DNA of 64,000 bases, taken from contig PYIU01000011.1 in NCBI GenBank assembly GCA_003415625.1, positions 1,067,001 through 1,131,000 of the forward strand, written 5' to 3'. Source of the stretch: Aquanectria penicillioides. Its lineage: Eukaryota > Ascomycota > Sordariomycetes > Hypocreales > Nectriaceae. The notes beneath the pieces were generated by a model, which saw nothing but the letters and a program-made list of their open reading frames with translations, did no database searches and was not told the DNA's origin. The translations under genes and the position numbers were made by a program. Shown here one piece after another: positions 61,834 through 64,000 of the stretch. How positions within the stretch are numbered: position 1 is the stretch's first letter; the number at the start of each line of letters is the position of its first letter.

Positions 61834-64000
61834 AAAAGAAAAAAAAAAAAAAAAAAAAAAGATAAAATAATAAAGAAAAGTAGCTTTAATAAGCTAAGCT
61901 AAAATAATTTTAAGGCAATAAAGCTTAATGCTTATATTAATAAAATATTATCTTTTAATATATTTTTATTAAATACTATACCTAAAGTTATAAATACTAA
62001 AAAGTTATAACTTACTATTAATATTATTATAAAGTATATTAATCTAATAGCACTAAAGTTAATAGAGCCTAAAGTAAGCAATATAAATATATAGATCTAT
62101 AAAGGCTTTAGTAGCCTTTATATTTATTTAAATTATAATTAAAGGTATATTAACTTAAATAATCTATTATACTTTCTTAAAGTATTTTTAACTTTTTTTT
62201 CTTAAGGCATTAAAGGTCCTTACTATATTAAAAAGGCAGCTATATATTAAGTAGCTAATAATATAAAAAAAAAGATTAAAGATTAAAGTTAAGGCAATAG
62301 TAATAGCAATAGTAATAGCAATAATAAAGGCAATAATAGTAAAGTTAATAATACTTAAGGCAATATAGCTATTATTACTATTACTATTAAGTATAAATAA
62401 ATATAAATAAATAGTAGCTTTAGCTTTATTAATTTTTAAAATATAATGCTAAAGGTATAGGCTAAAGTAATAATTAAGCATTATAGTAATTAGTTTAAAA
62501 GCTATTATACTTTTATTTTTTTTATCTTTAATATTTTAATATAGTTTTATAATTATAATATAAATATAGTAAATATAAAGCAATTTAATTTTCTTAAAGT
62601 TAAGGCAATTATATAATTCTTAATATTTAAGTGCCTTATTTAAGCTAATATAAAGCTAAAAAGAAATAGTAAAACTAATAATAAAAAGATTAATAAGCTT
62701 TTATATAGTTTATTTATTTATAAGTATTAGCAGTCTATATTTAAAGAGATATAGCTATATATATAAAAGGAATTGCAATTTAATATTATTTATAAAAATA
62801 TACTAGTAATTTAGCTAATATTAAACTCTTTTAATATTATTAATGCTATTAAATTGCATTTAATTATATATAATAAGTATTATTTTAAAAAGGTAAAAAG
62901 GGTTTTATTAAGTTTAAGTAGTAATAATTATAATAGAATTAAGCTTATAATCTTTAATTTAATAAGCTTAATGCTCTTTTTTTATTAAAAAGTTTCTTTA
63001 TTTTTTAAGCATTATATAAAGATTAATTAAAATTTAATCTTTAGCTATATTAAGCAATATTATAGTATTATAAAAATAAATAAATATAATGCATTATATA
63101 TCTATTCTTTACTATAATTATAAAGTAATTTTAGCTTAATTTCTTTAATTACTAAAAATCTTAAAATAAAAGATAATATTATTATAGTATTTTACTATAA
63201 AGTTATATAATATATAAATAGTATTTTTATTAAAGTATATAGCAATTTTAGCCTAAAAGATTAATTTAGTTTAAAGTTTTAATTAATAAATTAAATTAAT
63301 ATTAATATTTAATATAAATAAAATCTTAATAAAAATAAAGTATTTAATAACTTTAATTAAATATTTATAGCTAATAATATTAATTATTTAATAGTATTGC
63401 CTATTTAGCTCTTTACTATATTTAAGAAAGAGACTAATTTTATAGTATATAGAATATAGTACTATAAGTATACTTATTTATATTTAAAGTATTTGCTTTA
63501 TAAATTATTAATAAAGCAATATAAAGGAAAAAAGAAGTATTACTTTAAGGCATTATAGAACTTTATACTTAAGACTTTCTTTAATATTAATAGTATTTTA
63601 TAGCTAATATAATAATATCTATTTATTAATTAATAAAATAAAGTATTAGCAATTAGCCTATAATATAACTATAATATTTTATTTATTAATACTTAAATTT
63701 ATATATTAGCCCTTATATACTATTTAATAAACTATATAAATAAAGTAAAGAATCTACTATAAAAGCAGGCTATAGCTATAGTATAGCTCTTTTTATAGTT
63801 ATAGTTGCACTTTATTGCTAGTTCTATTTTAGCTTTAAGTTTAGCTTTTACTTTTATTTTTACTTTTTCTTCTTTTATTGCTACTATTATTACTATTATT
63901 ATTATTACTTTTATTTTTATTAATACTTAAGTTTTAAGCAATAAAACTATAGCTAAAGTAAATAAAAGCTATTAATTCTTACTTAAAGTTATAAATTATA
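57235..64000. other. AT-rich decayed repeat to the window end, no gene readable
   Basis: About 6.8 kb of RIP-like DNA with stops in all frames. Landmarks are GCAATAGTAATA-type low-complexity stretches (61,755-61,790; 62,285-62,350) and a ~70-nt A-rich tract at 61,790-61,861. Probably old transposon copies on one or both strands, but no motif could be read with confidence. Confidence 0.5.
61790..61861 (+). repeat. A-rich homopolymer tract
   Basis: About 70 nt of A with a few G interruptions. It could be an old poly(A) tail or slippage; no element end was recognised beside it. Confidence 0.7.

Overview
The window reads as nuclear DNA of a filamentous ascomycete (Pezizomycotina). Three things show this: a dispersed single 5S rRNA gene; two ordinary fungal protein genes, one with four 51-57 nt spliceosomal introns; and very long AT-rich tracts in which old retrotransposons carry C-to-T and G-to-A changes that turn CAA/CAG/TGG codons into stops, the signature of repeat-induced point mutation (RIP). 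I cannot name the species. No bacterial, viral or CRISPR features are seen.

Layout. About 85-90% of the window is AT-rich, RIP-decayed repeat. Two GC-normal islands lie in it. Island 1 (about 11,860-18,060) holds an intact class I SAM methyltransferase (11,940-12,884, minus), a broken NRPS-like adenylation-carrier-reductase gene (about 14,890-17,045, plus) and a 5S rRNA gene (17,428-17,546, plus). Island 2 (about 52,260-54,308) holds one gene: a stand-alone, mitochondrially addressed N-acetyl-gamma-glutamyl-phosphate reductase (52,598-53,975, minus; five exons, 387 codons). This activity normally sits in the C-terminal half of the fungal Arg5,6/ARG-6 kinase-reductase precursor. Here the presequence joins the reductase with no kinase domain between.

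Repeats. The main family is a non-LTR (LINE-type) retrotransposon of about 6.64 kb, with a degraded RT and a (TAAA)n tail. Full copies are at 4,456-11,101 and 24,010-30,646. Partial copies are at 1-2,557, 18,571-19,330, 37,862-37,952, 42,353-44,054 with 49,524-49,745, and 49,755-51,850. A GC-preserved 5'-truncated copy (50,663-51,126) is nested in the last of these. Target-site duplications of 15 bp flank three insertions, and 14 of 15 bp match around a fourth. One of these insertions (3,663-4,182) shares only its terminal ~95 nt with the LINE and looks like a non-autonomous passenger. A Ty1/copia element with 259-bp LTRs lies at 44,055-49,523, and a second LTR-less copia relic fills 37,953-42,350.

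Other structure. There is a 12-unit array with an exact 21-nt period (19,736-19,987), a four-copy 74-bp module with two palindromes, a three-copy block with a GACT-rich segment and long G-run, a 3 x 34-nt repeat, a 12-nt array that reads as a four-residue repeat, and a ~435-bp inverted repeat whose arms lie 51.6 kb apart.

How the genes relate. The methyltransferase and NRPS-like relic, divergently placed 2 kb apart, could be the remains of a secondary-metabolite locus. That is inference from position only. The reductase belongs to arginine/ornithine biosynthesis and has no visible functional link to island 1.
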